Positions 44,365 through 55,940 of a DNA stretch of 64,000 nt are shown piece after piece (the stretch's first letter is position 1; every line of letters starts with the position of its first letter). The DNA comes from Amorphophallus konjac (taxonomy: Eukaryota > Streptophyta > Magnoliopsida > Alismatales > Araceae). A program made the translations under genes and the position numbers. Below the pieces are notes generated by a model. It had not been told where the DNA came from. It worked only from the letters and a program-made list of their open reading frames with translations, and did no database searches. The stretch covers positions 76,979,731-77,043,730 of the forward strand of contig CM040117.1 in NCBI GenBank assembly GCA_022559845.1, written 5' to 3'.

Positions 44365-47300
44365 TCTGGTTTCTTCTGTATCTGGTCCCTTGTTATCAGG
44401 GTCTCGACGCCTTAACGAGGGAGTTCTAGCCCTCGTCTCTCTTCCTTTTTATCCTTCTTCGTCTAGTTTGGCGTCTATTGCTCCTCCATGTCAAGGAATC
44501 TTTCAATCCCTTTGCTATCCTCTCCCTTTCGTCTGTCAAGCAAGGAATATGAAGCTCATGTTGCGCGAAGCTCGATGATCAAGATCGCGTCAGGACGCTA
44601 CTTCCACTCTATGGATTTGCAAGGTATCATCATTTTGTGCAAGAATATATTATCATTGCTATTACTCTTATTACTCCTGCACATGCTTATAACGTTGGTT
44701 CCTCGACATGGTTAAGTGGCTTTTAGAAATTTGCTTAGTTCATTTAGAATGAGTTCGCTTTTGCAGCATCCTTATTCTGGTGATAGCTCCGCGCTGGGAG
44801 TCCAGTTCTTTCCCGATCGTTGAGGGTGACCTTTAAGCATGGGTTTTTCACACACCACACGGCAAGCCATAGCCGATCTCTCTGAGGCACACCGTTGCTG
44901 CTTTGGCCATACTTTGGGTATGCACAAAGGTCTTTTTCTTTTCTCTACTCGGCCAAGTGCAGGGGCAAGAGATTGATGGATAAGATGACCAACCTAGGTG
45001 CTCCCTAATACGAGAGAGGTCTCAAATAGGGGCAGTCTTGACCCTCGAAAGTGAGCTTTCATGCAATATCTAGCCAATAAGGGCTACCAAAAATAAGAAT
45101 GAATATGCAAAATTATGAAAATCAAAGGCATGGCAAGAGTGGCGAAGCCCCGCGGGACGTCATGAGCCTGGTCGCATGCGTGCCTGATAAATATGGGTCT
45201 CAAAATCAAAGACACAAAGCCCCAGCGCAACAGACTATCTCTTTGAGGGGTGGTGCCCTGGAATGAATTCAAATCCTGATGTCTCCCATCCTGCATAAAG
45301 CTTGTCTCCAATTTTCTTCTATCTCCCTCTTAGGCTGGGTTGTATCCCGGGTATGGCCTTAGTAGGGGCACTATTCTTTAAAGGCGGTTGGTTATGGTAA
45401 ACCACCCTCACATGCACGCCCTGCTTAAGGGAAGCCTTTAATGAGAGGGGAGGGACGGCGATCCCTGGCCAGTAGTTCGAGCCCGTCTTTGGGCGCTGCA
45501 GATTGCTATGTCAAAATCCAAAAAAATGAAATATAGTTCAAAATCTAAAAAAATCAAATATGTCAAAATTCTGAAAATCCAAAAAAAAATAAAATATATT
45601 TCAAAATCCAAAAAAATCAAATATGTCAAAATTCTGAAAAGAAAAAAAAATGAAATATAGTTCAAAATCCAAAAAAATCAAATATGTCAAAATTCTGAAA
45701 AGAAAAAAAAAGAAATATTGTCAAAATTCCAAAAAAAATTGAATATGTCAAAAAATAACAAAAATTTGAATATGGCAAAAAAAAAATCAGAAATACAAAA
45801 ATCTAAAAATACTTCTCTTCTATTCTTTTTATTTTTATCTTGAGGACAGATACGTAATCTGTTTGCTAAGTGTGTAGGCTGCAAGTTGCAGGTTCAAGCT
45901 TTCCTTGCTCTATCATTCGCTCTATCTCCTGCTCACATTCTTCGATCTGTTCTCATCTCTTCAATATCTCTTCTAAAGCTCATGGCCTTCCCAGCTTTCG
46001 CTTATCTGCTTAATCATGTCTCCATGAGTGGGCAATATCTCATGATCTTGAACCTGGCGGTTCCGCTTCATCTGATCTTGGGCTTTGATTGAAGAATATG
46101 TTTGTTATCTTTATCATATCTATGGTCCTCCATGTCTTTTGTCCCGTCGTGTCATTCGTCACACGTGTCCCTATCCCGCCGTGTCATTCATCACACGTGT
46201 CTTTGTCCTCCATGGTATTGTCATCCCACGTGTCTTTGTCCCACCATGTCCTTATACCACCGCGTGTGCTATTCCACCGTGTGCATGTTTTCTTGTCCCA
46301 CCGTGCCTTTAGTCGCATGTATGCTTGCCATTTGTTTGTTTGTTATGTTTCATCCATCTTCGTTATGTTATGTTGTGACATGTTTCGTTCATATTTCTCT
46401 TATTATGTTGTGTTCATGTCATGCTTGTTTATATTCGTTCATGTTCACATCATGTCATGTCATGTGGTTGTTGTCTTATGATGAAAATCCATAAAAAGCA
46501 GAAATCAAAAATTCTCAAAAAGATGCCATGTCGCTTGGCAGGTAAGTCAGGTATGGCTTTCTATCCCTACTCATTGTTGCATTACTATATGGTATCTACA
46601 TTATTATAACCTCTCAAGGACCGGCTGGTTGCCCGTGTGTTCTGGGATCTGATGTTCCCCTTTAACAAAAATGATGATGATCTAGGAGCATACGGTTAAT
46701 CGTTGGATAGGCCGCTCGGTTGAGTCGAGTGGGGGACGATAGACTCTTTCTCGCACGCCGTGGTTGCAAGAAGACTCTTGACCCCGTCCTGGCTCAGTCT
46801 AGCAATATTATCCTTGAGTACTATCTATTTTATCTTTCTTTGCATTCTTTTTAATGATTTCTTTATTTTAGCCCAGCATGCATCATGTCATTTTGAGCAT
46901 TCATGTCTCGTGATCCATTCAACGATTTCTCCTCAGTAATGGTTAATTGCACTTAAGCTCTCTTGGGTAAGAGATTCCTCATTCCACTCTGAATTCAAAC
47001 GATTTTTTTGATCTTGCCGCTTGGCCAGTGTGATTCCTGTCTGGATTTTATCTCATTCTTATTCTCCTTTCCAGCTCTTACGCTGTGTTCTTTCCGACCC
47101 ACTCATTGTCCGTGGATTGTGTCCCCGATGAGGCTGGTCGTATTTCCTTTCTTAGTTTAATTCTCCAGACATGTCTCATCCTTGTTATCTATTCCAGGTG
47201 GTTAGTTCGGTATTTTCGGGAGAATTCCTATCGCTTGTTGGTTGTGACGGGTATCTTTTTGCCTTGATGCCCGCTTATCAGTTCTCTCCGCTTCATCTCC

Positions 47301-47397
47301 GCTTCATCTCCATTTCACGTTGCTGTCACTTTCGCTCCATCTCCTTTCCATTTCATCTCCGCGCCACTTTCGCTCGTTCCCTTGCAAAGCAGACATC
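44365..47397 (+). other. E3 3' region
   Basis: Non-coding. 44820-45480 is the block shared with E1 (4086-4860, reversed). 45500-45800 is an AT-rich array of AAATATGTCAAAATTC-type units. 46130-46310 repeats a segment of about 40 bp with CACGTGTC and GTCCCACC. No pol remnant is seen anywhere in this interval. Confidence 0.7.
45500..45800. repeat. AT-rich minisatellite in the E3 3' UTR
   Basis: Units of about 25-35 bp with AAATATGTCAAAATTC and AATCCAAAAAAAT blocks, about nine copies, at the same relative place as the E1 array (3790-4085) but of different sequence. Confidence 0.8.
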
Positions 47398-47406
47398 AAG
47401 GAGGGG
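47398..47406 (+). other. E3 polypurine tract
   Basis: AAGGAGGGG, four bases before the 3' LTR. Confidence 0.65.
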
Positions 47407-47410
47407 CATC

Positions 47411-49410
47411 TGTTGACACCCATTTTAGCCCACAAGTTGTGTCATTTCTCTTATTCACCATTTTTGATGTCCCGAATTAGCCATTATTTTGGAGCTTTCT
47501 CGGATGGATTTCAAGCCCATTTTTACCATTTCATATCCTTTAAGTCTTGGAGATCATAATTTCCTAGAGTCCTGGAGCTTATTTTATCAACTTCCGGCTT
47601 CCAAGTCAACTTACGGCCCATTTAGGCCGACTTCCCTCAAGTAATCGGCTCTCTCTCACTACGCAGTCCTGAAAGTGGTTCTTTTTCACCCTATTCTTGT
47701 TCTCTTTTCAAAGAGTTGTCTTCATCAAAGTTGTTCCTTTTTCAAAGATCTACAATTTCTTCTTCTACACCGTTGGCCGGTTCTGCCCCGTTTGTGAGCT
47801 ATTCACATTTTTCCGGCGTGCTGTGCTGTTCATCAACATCCCAGAATTTTCCTCTCTCTTCCAGCCCCATTTTCTACATCTTCCAATCATTTTCTCAAAT
47901 TTCTTTCTTCATGAACGTTGTTCCTCTCTCAGTTATCTACAACTTCTATGTTTACCACTTTGTCTAGTTCTGCCCCGTTTGAGAGATAAGCTTCAATTTC
48001 TAAAGTCATGCGCAATCTGCCCGGAATCTGCCTTCATCAATGTGAAGGTCTACTGTAGATGCGTTACTTCAATGTGAAGGTCTACTGTAGATGCGTTACT
48101 TCACATGTGACGGTCCTACAGTAGACCGTTACATCCAAACTTGCCCGAAATCATCCCGTTTGACCCCCATAGTGTGACGGACCTACCCTAGTCCGTTACA
48201 TCACTCTGACGGTCCTACGATAGACCGTTACATGCACCAGAGAGTCCAATTCGTGCTGGACTCTGCTCCGTTTCTGTGCGCCGTGGCCCTCTTGCAGAGT
48301 CCATAACTTCTTGAATTCTTATCCAAATTGATCCCCGTTTTTTCCTACTTCTAGCCCTTGGTATTATCTTGAATTTGGTTCATAGGAATCAAATTTTCAT
48401 TGGCAATATCTCTTGGGATCTGGGTCGTAAGATCAGGATTTATGTTTCCTAGTTCAACTCAAACTCTGCAGATAAGGCTCCGGGGCTGCCTTCCAAGAGC
48501 CATATCTTCTAGAATCCTCCTCCGAATTGATCCCCGTTTGTTCCTATCTCATGTCCTTAGTATTATCTCGAGTTTGATCCAAAGAACTCGATTTATCTTG
48601 GACTCTATCTCTGGGGATCATGATAAGAAGATGAGGCTTTCTTACAAAACTCTATAAAAACTGCCCAGTTCGCAGTCGCGACGGGGGGCTCTTTCCGAAC
48701 GTGGGGCGAAGCCATGCTGCACCGCCGACTCAATCCTTCGACCCTGACTTGAAGAGGGAAGTATTGGCTTTCAATTCCATCCTTCTGGGCTTGATTTCAT
48801 GGTCTACACTCTTAGTTCTATTCTCCTCAAAATCACAAATCATCACGATTTTCTGCACTTTCTGCTACACATGCGTTTTTCTCCGTTTTGCATCATCGTT
48901 TTCTCTCTATTCTCTCAATCAAATCTCGTGATTTCAAATCTCATGCATGCACAACACACCCACCTATTAATTTCACCCTTCCACAGGGGTTAAAAACCCT
49001 CCCCCGGTGCGTTCTCCCCCTTTTATTTATGCTATTTTATCACTTTGGCAGATTTCTACACTTCATGTTCTAATGGGTTTTTGCCTTTGTGTTTCATCTT
49101 TGTTTCGCAGGAGAGCATGAATAAAACGTGAGGCCCTCTTCATCTAGCCGGCTGGAAGGAGAGGAGGTCAATCCCACACCATTCCCCGCATCCCATTCTT
49201 AAGTAAGCACGATCAAGTCTTCATATTTCCAAGGTACACGATGACGTTCCTCTCCTTTCTTCATCCTTTGGCGTTGTTGGAACCTTGGTGGCGATCACGG
49301 TTAGTCTTTCCATCCTTTCATCCCCCTTGTCCTTCATTCACATGTTTATGCATGTATGTATTTAAAGGGGGCGGGATAGGAATCTAATCTAATTAAAAAA
49401 CAAATCAACA
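47411..49410 (+). repeat. E3 3' LTR
   Basis: Same termini and layout as 37155-39152, with about 34 substitutions and a few one- or two-base indels. Followed by GTACT at 49411-49415. Confidence 0.93.
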
Positions 49411-49415
49411 GTACT

Positions 49416-50152
49416 GACCTCTAATCAAGGTGTACCCTTAATGTCAAAAGTACAAACTATCTTTGTAGTTTTTGATCAGAAACAGATATAGTAGTTTATG
49501 CTTAGTAGCTAGGGGTATTGGCCTCTAATCAAGGTGCACACCTAATGTCAACGGCATAAATGACATTTGTCTGTTCACTAAGTTCAGATTCAAAAACACA
49601 AAAGTGAAAAAAAACTACTGTAACCCTTGGAAAACAAAAGTCATTGAGTGTCAACTGTTTAACTTCAATACAAATTCAAGTGACCTTCCTTGATATTCAC
49701 TGTTTCTGAAATTAGTAGGGTACTGTCCTGACTTAGTTTATTATGGCTATGTGTTTTAGGTTCATTACTATAAACGGAGTCTATAGCCCTATTTCAGGAA
49801 GTCAGTTGCTTTACTCTACTTTCTATAACGATTAAACCTGAATTTAATTAAGAATGCACATTGTTGACTCTTATATCCTAAGGGTTGTGTTATAATTTGC
49901 TCATTTCCTGAGCCATTGCACAGAATGTTATTTAGTCTCATTCATCCTCCCTGATTTTCATATCCCTTCCTCGTTTTTGCTGAAGTCAAAGGGGGAGAAT
50001 TGTTTATCTCTTCAAAGGGGGAAAGGAGGATAGAGAGTCATAAAGGGGGAGAATTTGTTTCTGAGTCATATTTTTAGGGGGAGCATTTTAAAGATGCATC
50101 AGTCTGCATATGCATTGTCCATTGGTGTTGCCAATATCAAAAAGGGGGAGAT
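49416..50152 (+). other. E4 3' non-coding region, right of E3, with several polypurine tracts
   Basis: Continues from 37149. From 49985 there are repeated tracts: AAAGGGGGAGAATTG, AAAGGGGGAAAGGAGG, AAAGGGGGAGAATTTG, TAGGGGGAG, and finally AAAAAGGGGGAGAT directly before the LTR at 50153. Repeated PPTs are typical of SIRE-type copia elements. No ORF. Confidence 0.8.
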
Positions 50153-50735
50153 TGTTGTGCCCCTATAGTTTTGATGATAGCAAACACTATAAGTTACCAT
50201 GCATAAGGTCGATGATAGTATGGGTATATCCTAATTAAGGTCCGTGCATGTGATCATATAGTCGGTGCAACTTTCGTCATTGCACTGACCTTAGTCGGTG
50301 CATGGTCAGGTTTCATGCAATAAACATTCATGAGGTCGGTGCATACTTCAAACGTTCAAGTCTTGCATGTCTGTGCAATCTTTGCATTAGGTAGACACAA
50401 GTCAGTGCAACTCTTGCATCGGTGCAAGTTTTGTCGCATGCTCGGTCTTGTGCACATGAGGTTCTAAGTTGGTGCAATAACCGTAGTCGCACGCATTCGA
50501 GTCGGTGCAATATTCGCACCATGCACATAGAGTCTGTGCATTCCTTCTTGAGCTAGTTGGTGCATTGTTTGCGTTACACATGGCTAAGTCAGTGCAATGC
50601 CTCTCGTGGCATGTCATCGAGTCGTTGCAATACTTGCACCGAGCACATTAAGTCTGTGCAACTCTCATCTTCGTAAGGTCGTAGTCTAACCAAGGCCACT
50701 CATGAGTTGATCAGGTCTGTGCAACACTTGCATAT

Positions 50736-50784
<49 letters not shown>

Positions 50785-51149
50785 AGTGCATCCGCAGGCC
50801 TTGTGTTGAAATTCAACTCTCATCTGCTTGTGCATGAATGTTAAGTCTGCGCATGTGTGTGTGAACGTCATATTAAATTTGTGCAATTAAGTTCTATTAA
50901 GAATATCTACTCTGTGCAATCTCTTTACATCTCGTATAACTGTCTGTAGGTTACTTTATGTCTGATGCCTTGACAGATGCCTTTTCGTGAAAATTAAGAA
51001 TGTCACGTGATCCAAGATTTGAGGAGGTGCCAGGACCGTGACACGTGTAAAGCAGTAAGTTGGGAGGCTGCCACGTAACCAAGGTGTTTGGGCGGGAATC
51101 ATGGAGAGCACAGGCCCTACCTCTCTACTGTTACTATAAATAAGAAGCT

Positions 51150-52084
51150 TGATGGGAATCAAGCAAGCTGCCAGGCCAAAGCTGATCGTGGAAGCTGCTG
51201 GGCCGAAGATGAATGCGCTACCTTTGGGTAGTGCGACCTGAAGAAGGCGCTAGGTGTCACTAGCGCGATCTCAGACATAAACGGAGTTACAGATGGTCAA
51301 ACATCACGGTGCCGAAACTCCCCAAAGTCTTCGATGTGTGCTGTTTTCCATGGTTGTAATCGATGTTCTAGCGTCGTTTTGTCTTCCCCTTCCCCTATAT
51401 ATGTATCCCCTCTCGTTTGATTAAACACGAATCAATGAATCTATGAAAGTTTGATTGAGTGTAGCCATGGCTATCTTCCCCAATCTTTGGAAACCCCCTT
51501 CATCCGTCCCTCTCTGGGTGCGAGGCCCAATTCTGTGTCCCTGATCCTCTCCCTTTCCCCTTCAATGGAGGATGATCGAAGCCCAGATGCATTGGCTCTG
51601 AGATGGGGTCGAGTGTGAGGCTCCATTCAGAGCTTCGTTCTTCTTCCACCAACGTTCACCTCCCCTCACCACCGCCAAGGATGTTGCTATGGTTAGGATG
51701 GAGCTCGGCTGCACCGTCCCTATGAAAGGTTCGGGTGAGAGGCCCCAGCCAAGCTTCCTCACGACCCTAGCATCATCTACACCCACCTTCCTTCCCCGCC
51801 GCTCATCCCCCACATCCACCTTCACCAAAGTTATCCTAGCTAGTATTAGGTTGGTTTGATTTCAATTTTAGCGTTCCCCGTGTGTTATCCATCATCCCGT
51901 GTGTTTTCCCCTTGTGTTTTGAACCCAGGAGTCATCTATGGGAGCCCCAATGTCGAGGTTTGTCGTTCTGCCAACGTCTGTGAACACGCTAGGATGATAT
52001 ATCGCGTTCTTAAAGAAGGTGCTAGGAGGCTATAGCGCGACTATGGGCAGAAAGAAGAAGACCCCCCACTTCTGTCCCGCATCA
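51150..52084 (+). repeat. Mini-element 5' LTR
   Basis: TATA box TATATATG at 51396-51403. Dyads with TAGCGCG / GCGCTAGG arms at 51225-51270 and 51988-52040. Minus-strand ORFs here (and at 52529-52858) are shadows repeated in both LTRs. Confidence 0.88.
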
Positions 52085-52178
52085 AATTGGTATCAGAGCT
52101 TAGGGAACCAGGCTGTTCTCAGAGACTGGGATCTTGAGCGACGAGGTTCGAGGATGAACCTTCCAAAGTGGAGGGGTT

Positions 52179-53114
52179 TGATGGGAATCAAGCAAGCTGC
52201 CAGGCCAAAGCTGATCGTGGAAGCTGCTGGGCCAAAGATGAACGCACTACCTTTGGGTAGCGCGACCTGAAGAAGGCGCTAGGTGTCCCTAACGCGATCT
52301 CAGACAGAAACGGAGTTACAGACGGTCAAACATCCCGGCGCCAAAACTCCCCAAAGTCTTCGATGTGTGCTATTTTTTATGGTTGTAATCGATGTTCTAG
52401 CATCATTTTGTCTTCCCCTTCTTCTATATATGTATCCCCTCTCATTTGATTAAACACGAAGTAATGAATCTATGAAAGTTTGATTGAGTGTAGCCATGGC
52501 TATCTTCCCCAATCTTTGGAAACCCCCTTCATCCGTCCCTCTCTGGGTGCGAGGCCCAATTCTGTCTCCCTGATCCTCTCCCTTTCCCCTTCAATAGAGG
52601 ATGATCGAAGCCCCAGATGCATCGGCTCTGAGACGGGGTTGAGTGTGAGGCTCCATTCGGAGCTTTGTTCTTCTTCCACCAACGTTCACCTCCCCTCACC
52701 ACCGCCAAGGATGTTGCCAAGGTTAGGATGGAGCTCGGTTGCACCGTCCCTACGAAAGGTTTGGGTGATAGGCCCCATCCAAGCTTCCTCACGACCCTAG
52801 CATCATCTACACCCACCTTCCTTCCCCGCCGCTCATCCCCCACATCCACCTTCACCAAAGTTATCCTAGCTAGTATTAGGTTGGTTTGATTTCAATTTTA
52901 GCGTTTCTCGTGTGTTATCCATCATCCCGTGTGTTTTCCCCTTGTGTTTTGAACCTCGGAGTCATCCACGGGAGCCCCAAAGTCGAGGTTCGTCGTTCTG
53001 CCAACGTCTGTGAATGCGCTAGGATGATATAGCGCGTTCTTAAAGAAGGCGCTAGGAGGCTATAGCGCGACTATGGGCAGAAAGAAGAAGACCCCCCACT
53101 TCTGTCCCGCATCA
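52179..53114 (+). repeat. Mini-element 3' LTR
   Basis: Second copy of 51150-52084, 936 bp, same ends and TATA box (52425-52432). Confidence 0.88.
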
Positions 53115-53940
53115 AAGCTTCTGCTTCAAGAGAGGACTGATCGTGCCAGAAGAGTAGATTGCGTTATTGAGAGCTGAAGCAGTGAGAGCTAGCACCTGTA
53201 CGATCCAGAGAGAAAAAAAAAGATAGAGAGAGCAAAAAAGAAGGAGAGTTCTGAGAGAAGTGTTTTGAGAGAATTGAGAGAGAAAGGTTGCTCTTTAGTC
53301 TCCAGATTCATAACCGGAGCTGAATTCGCTCAGTATTGAGCTATATTCCTTCGTGGATTCTTGTTTCTTTTTTGTTTTAGAAACTCTTTTTTCAAGCTGT
53401 TTGTCAGCGGAGCAAGCTGTGACGCTCAGTGGGCAGAGGTGTGGTATCCTCTGGATGGGTAAAGCTATAAGCCCCAGCGGTTGCAGAGGTGTGGTATCCT
53501 CTGGTCGGCGTAAGCTGTAAGGCCCAGCGGTTTGTAGGGTTTTTACCCCGAAGTTATGGATCAGCGGAAGCTGTGTATCAGCAGTTAAGCCACACTCTAG
53601 TTTGAGTGTGGGGTGAACGTAGATCTCGGGTTTGAGATCGAACCACCTTAAAATTCTACTGTCCATTGTGCGATTGATTGTGGTTTGCACTTGTCATTTA
53701 TCTTTGTTCATCGCTCAGTAGATGATTGCTTAGGATCACGTGAGAGCCGATCTGTTTAATTTGTTTCATTATGTTTGTGATTAAGTGCCTTCCAGTCATC
53801 CTTCAACAGCTTGATTATTTTCCGCAACTATTTCTGCTGTAGTAAGTTTTAGTGGGTGACCGATCTATTCACCCCCCTCTAGATCGTCTATAGATACTCT
53901 ATCTATTGGCATTAGAGCATCCATCTACTCTATCATTAGA

Positions 53941-54086
53941 GCAAGAGTAACCAAGGTAAGAATGTACCAAAATGAACATGAGAGGTCAAAAATGATTTAA
54001 TAGGGCATTATGCCATGGAGGAATTTCGGCAGCATAACGGCATATTTATCAATTTTCATAGTTCATTAATGACTGAATGAATAAGG
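53941..54086 (-). repeat. E2 5' LTR, second segment
   Basis: Matches 16941-17095 of the other E2 LTR, continuing exactly from the point where E4 broke in at 25357. It stops at 54087 where E6 begins; the rest should lie right of the window. Confidence 0.8.
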
Positions 54087-55881
54087 TGTTGTGTCCCCTA
54101 GTTTTGATGATAACAGATCATAAATCATTAATAGATAATTGAGGAATATCTAACATATTTTGGCTTGATGAATTGACTAAACTAGTGCAGGAAAAACTTC
54201 TCTAAGTGATGTCTCGACACGGCCTAATGATGTCCCGACACATCTAGAAGAAAATGTGTTGAATCTCCAACGTTTGAGCTCGACATAAAAAGAATGTGTC
54301 GACACATCTGACCCATGTCTCAACACCTCCAGAAGAAATCAAGCTGAAGCCATTCTGTCTGGCCTCTGGACTCATCGATGTCTCGACACACTGAGTGAAA
54401 AGTGTCGACACATTCGTGTGATAATCTCTGCACATGGCGCTCCTGTGTCGACACCTTCATGCGACAATTTTGCACATGGCTCACATGTCTCAACATCGTT
54501 TGGTGCTGTCTCGACATAGTCATGGTGTCATCGCGGAGCCAAGCACATATGTCCCGACACATCACTATGGATGTCTCGACACATCTGCCATGGGTCTTGA
54601 AGACATTCACTGGATGTCCCGACACACTGGGTGTAAAGTGTCGACACATCAACGTTCAACCAGAATGATTTTGAAACCGGCAGAAGCTATCTTCAAGGTT
54701 TTCAATGGGATGTCTCGACACACTGAGAGGAAAGTGTCGACACATTTGGTTCGACCAGAACGGATCTGAATCCGACGGAAGCTATCTTCAGGATCCGGAA
54801 CTTAACCCAGAGGATCCGTTTGCTCTGGAAAGAACCGTCAAAGCACTACCTCGTTAGAGGACTGTGTCTTGGCAGAGATATTCTCTGAAGAAGATCGTAC
54901 CTCTACTGCTATGGTCTCCTACCTACCCACATATCTGCAGACTTGATAGAAAAGGAGTCAACTATGCAAATGGAAGCAAATCAAAAAATGTGGATATGAC
55001 ATTCTGGGTGTTGCTTGATGAGTGGACAATGTTGGTGTCGCCCCAGGACACCAATATATGAAGAGAATGGCTCCAGTTCGAGGTAGAGCATCCAAGCAAG
55101 CAAGAGAAAAATGAAAAGCTGGAAGACTTGCTGATGAAGCTACACTCCTTCCTGATGCTGCGAGTGTGAGTGCTATAAGAAGAAGACGATCCTCTTCCTC
55201 ACAAGGAGAGATCTTTTTTGCAAGCCGAAAGGTTTCGTAAAGCTCCGTCCAGAACCCTTGAAAGCTTAACGCTTGATCATCTTCCTTCTCAAGGGTTGTG
55301 GTGAAGATCTAGGAAGAAGAAGAAGAAAGCCAAGGACCCCTCAAGCTCTTTCCCAGACAGGAGACTTCTTTCTCATTATGCTTCTTATGACACACTGTCT
55401 GGCTGGTTCTTTTTCAGTTTACTTTTCTTAAAAACAAACTCCATATCATTCATTCCCTACCTGCATGTAGGAAGACAGATGGTGTGGACACCGGTCTGTG
55501 TGTTTTGGGTTATGATCCTACAAGCTGTGTGGCGGCGGAGTGTGAGAGTGTATCTCTCAGTTAGAAGTTGTGAATCAGCGGTTGTGCGTTGGCACCATTG
55601 AAGCCTCACCTTGTTGTGTGAGGGGTGGATGTAGGTCTCTAGATTGAGACCGAATCACCTTAAAAATCTTGTCTTGTGGTTTGCTTTCTCTCTTGTTCCA
55701 ATGGTAGAAGCTTGATAGGACCGTCTTCAGATATCATGTGTGTATCTAGCTTCTTAACTATTAACTAATATCTGTCTTATTATCTGTTGTGGTTGACTTA
55801 ATTTTTATTTCCACAAAGAAGGGCAAAAAGGGGCTGATCTATTCACCCCTCCCCTCTAGATCTGCCTATCATCACTCAACA
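54087..55881 (+). repeat. E6 5' LTR (1795 bp)
   Basis: TGTTGTGTCCCC start, ACTCAACA end, followed two bases later by the PBS. TATA box TATAAGA at 55174-55180. 54200-54760 is an array of TGTCTCGACACA and TGTCGACACAT motifs. Confidence 0.85.
54205..54750. repeat. Array of GTCGACAC / CTCGACAC palindromes in E6 LTR
   Basis: About fifteen copies of an imperfect palindrome centred on TCGA (TGTGTCGACACA, TGTCTCGACACA, TGTCCCGACACA) at irregular spacing of 20-60 bp, often in pairs around ACTGAG or CATC. Confidence 0.85.
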
Positions 55882-55883
55882 TG

Positions 55884-55895
55884 TGGTATCAGAGC
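55884..55895 (+). other. E6 primer-binding site
   Basis: TGGTATCAGAGC, initiator methionine tRNA type, two bases after the LTR. Confidence 0.92.
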
Positions 55896-55940
55896 TAGTC
55901 TCTCTGTATGTGGTGTAACGACCTTGAGAGAGCTGGTGAT

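Larger units (their letters stand above)
37155..49410 (+). mobile_element. E3: complete non-autonomous Tat element with gag but no pol
   Basis: Two LTRs (37155-39152, 1998 bp; 47411-49410, 2000 bp) with TGTTG/CAACA ends and a perfect TSD GTACT at 37150-37154 and 49411-49415. PBS, leader, gag, an unrecognised coding tail, a 3' block shared with E1 and a polypurine tract are present. There is no protease, RT, RNase H or integrase signature in 8.26 kb of internal sequence. About 34 substitutions between the LTRs by eye (1.7%) make it the youngest dated insertion here. It fits the TR-GAG class of gag-only elements and would need pol in trans from a Tat relative such as E1. Confidence 0.92.
51150..53114 (+). 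mobile_element. Mini LTR element (TRIM-like): two 935-bp LTRs and 94 bp inside
   Basis: LTRs at 51150-52084 and 52179-53114 with TGATG/CATCA ends, TSD AAGCT at 51145-51149 and 53115-53119. The internal 94 bp holds an initiator-Met PBS (TGGTATCAGAGC, 52088-52099) and a purine tract ending GGAGGGGTT before the second LTR, and nothing else. LTRs differ by about 47 substitutions by eye (5%). It codes for nothing and must be moved by enzymes of another element, probably copia by its PBS. Its LTRs are far longer than classical TRIM LTRs. Confidence 0.92.
25358..53935 (+). mobile_element. E4: SIRE-like Ty1/copia retrotransposon with three nested insertions
   Basis: LTRs at 25358-27215 and 50153-53935, TSD TTAGA on both sides (25353-25357, 53936-53940), initiator-Met PBS, gag with long coiled-coil tail, protease, integrase, RT and RNase H in copia order, then several polypurine tracts. 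Removing the solo LTR, E3 and the mini element with their duplications leaves about 11.0 kb. In the first 580 bp of the LTRs I count about 30 differences, roughly 5%. Long gag and repeated PPTs point to the SIRE/Maximus group; no env-like ORF is seen. Confidence 0.92.
50153..53935 (+). repeat. E4 3' LTR, interrupted by the mini element
   Basis: TGTTGTGCCCC start and CTCTATCA end, then TTAGA. The LTR sequence runs 50153-51149 and 53115-53935. Differences from the 5' LTR include a longer TA microsatellite (about 50738-50780) and two rather than three 50-bp repeat units. Confidence 0.92.

Noticed and set aside
44828..45480. Possible tRNA-like or structured GC blocks in the E3 3' region
   Set aside because: I could not draw a cloverleaf or find intact A and B boxes in order.
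46085..46494. 130-codon ORFs in the E3 3' region
   Set aside because: They arise from repeated CACGTGTC/GTCCCACC and TTATGT segments and give His/Ser/Val-rich low-complexity protein.
50738..50780. Long TA run considered as a regulatory or fragile element
   Set aside because: Simple microsatellite expansion, shorter in the 5' LTR copy.
51562..51828. Minus-strand ORF repeated at 52529-52858
   Set aside because: Sequence of the mini-element LTR present in both LTRs; no start context or domain.
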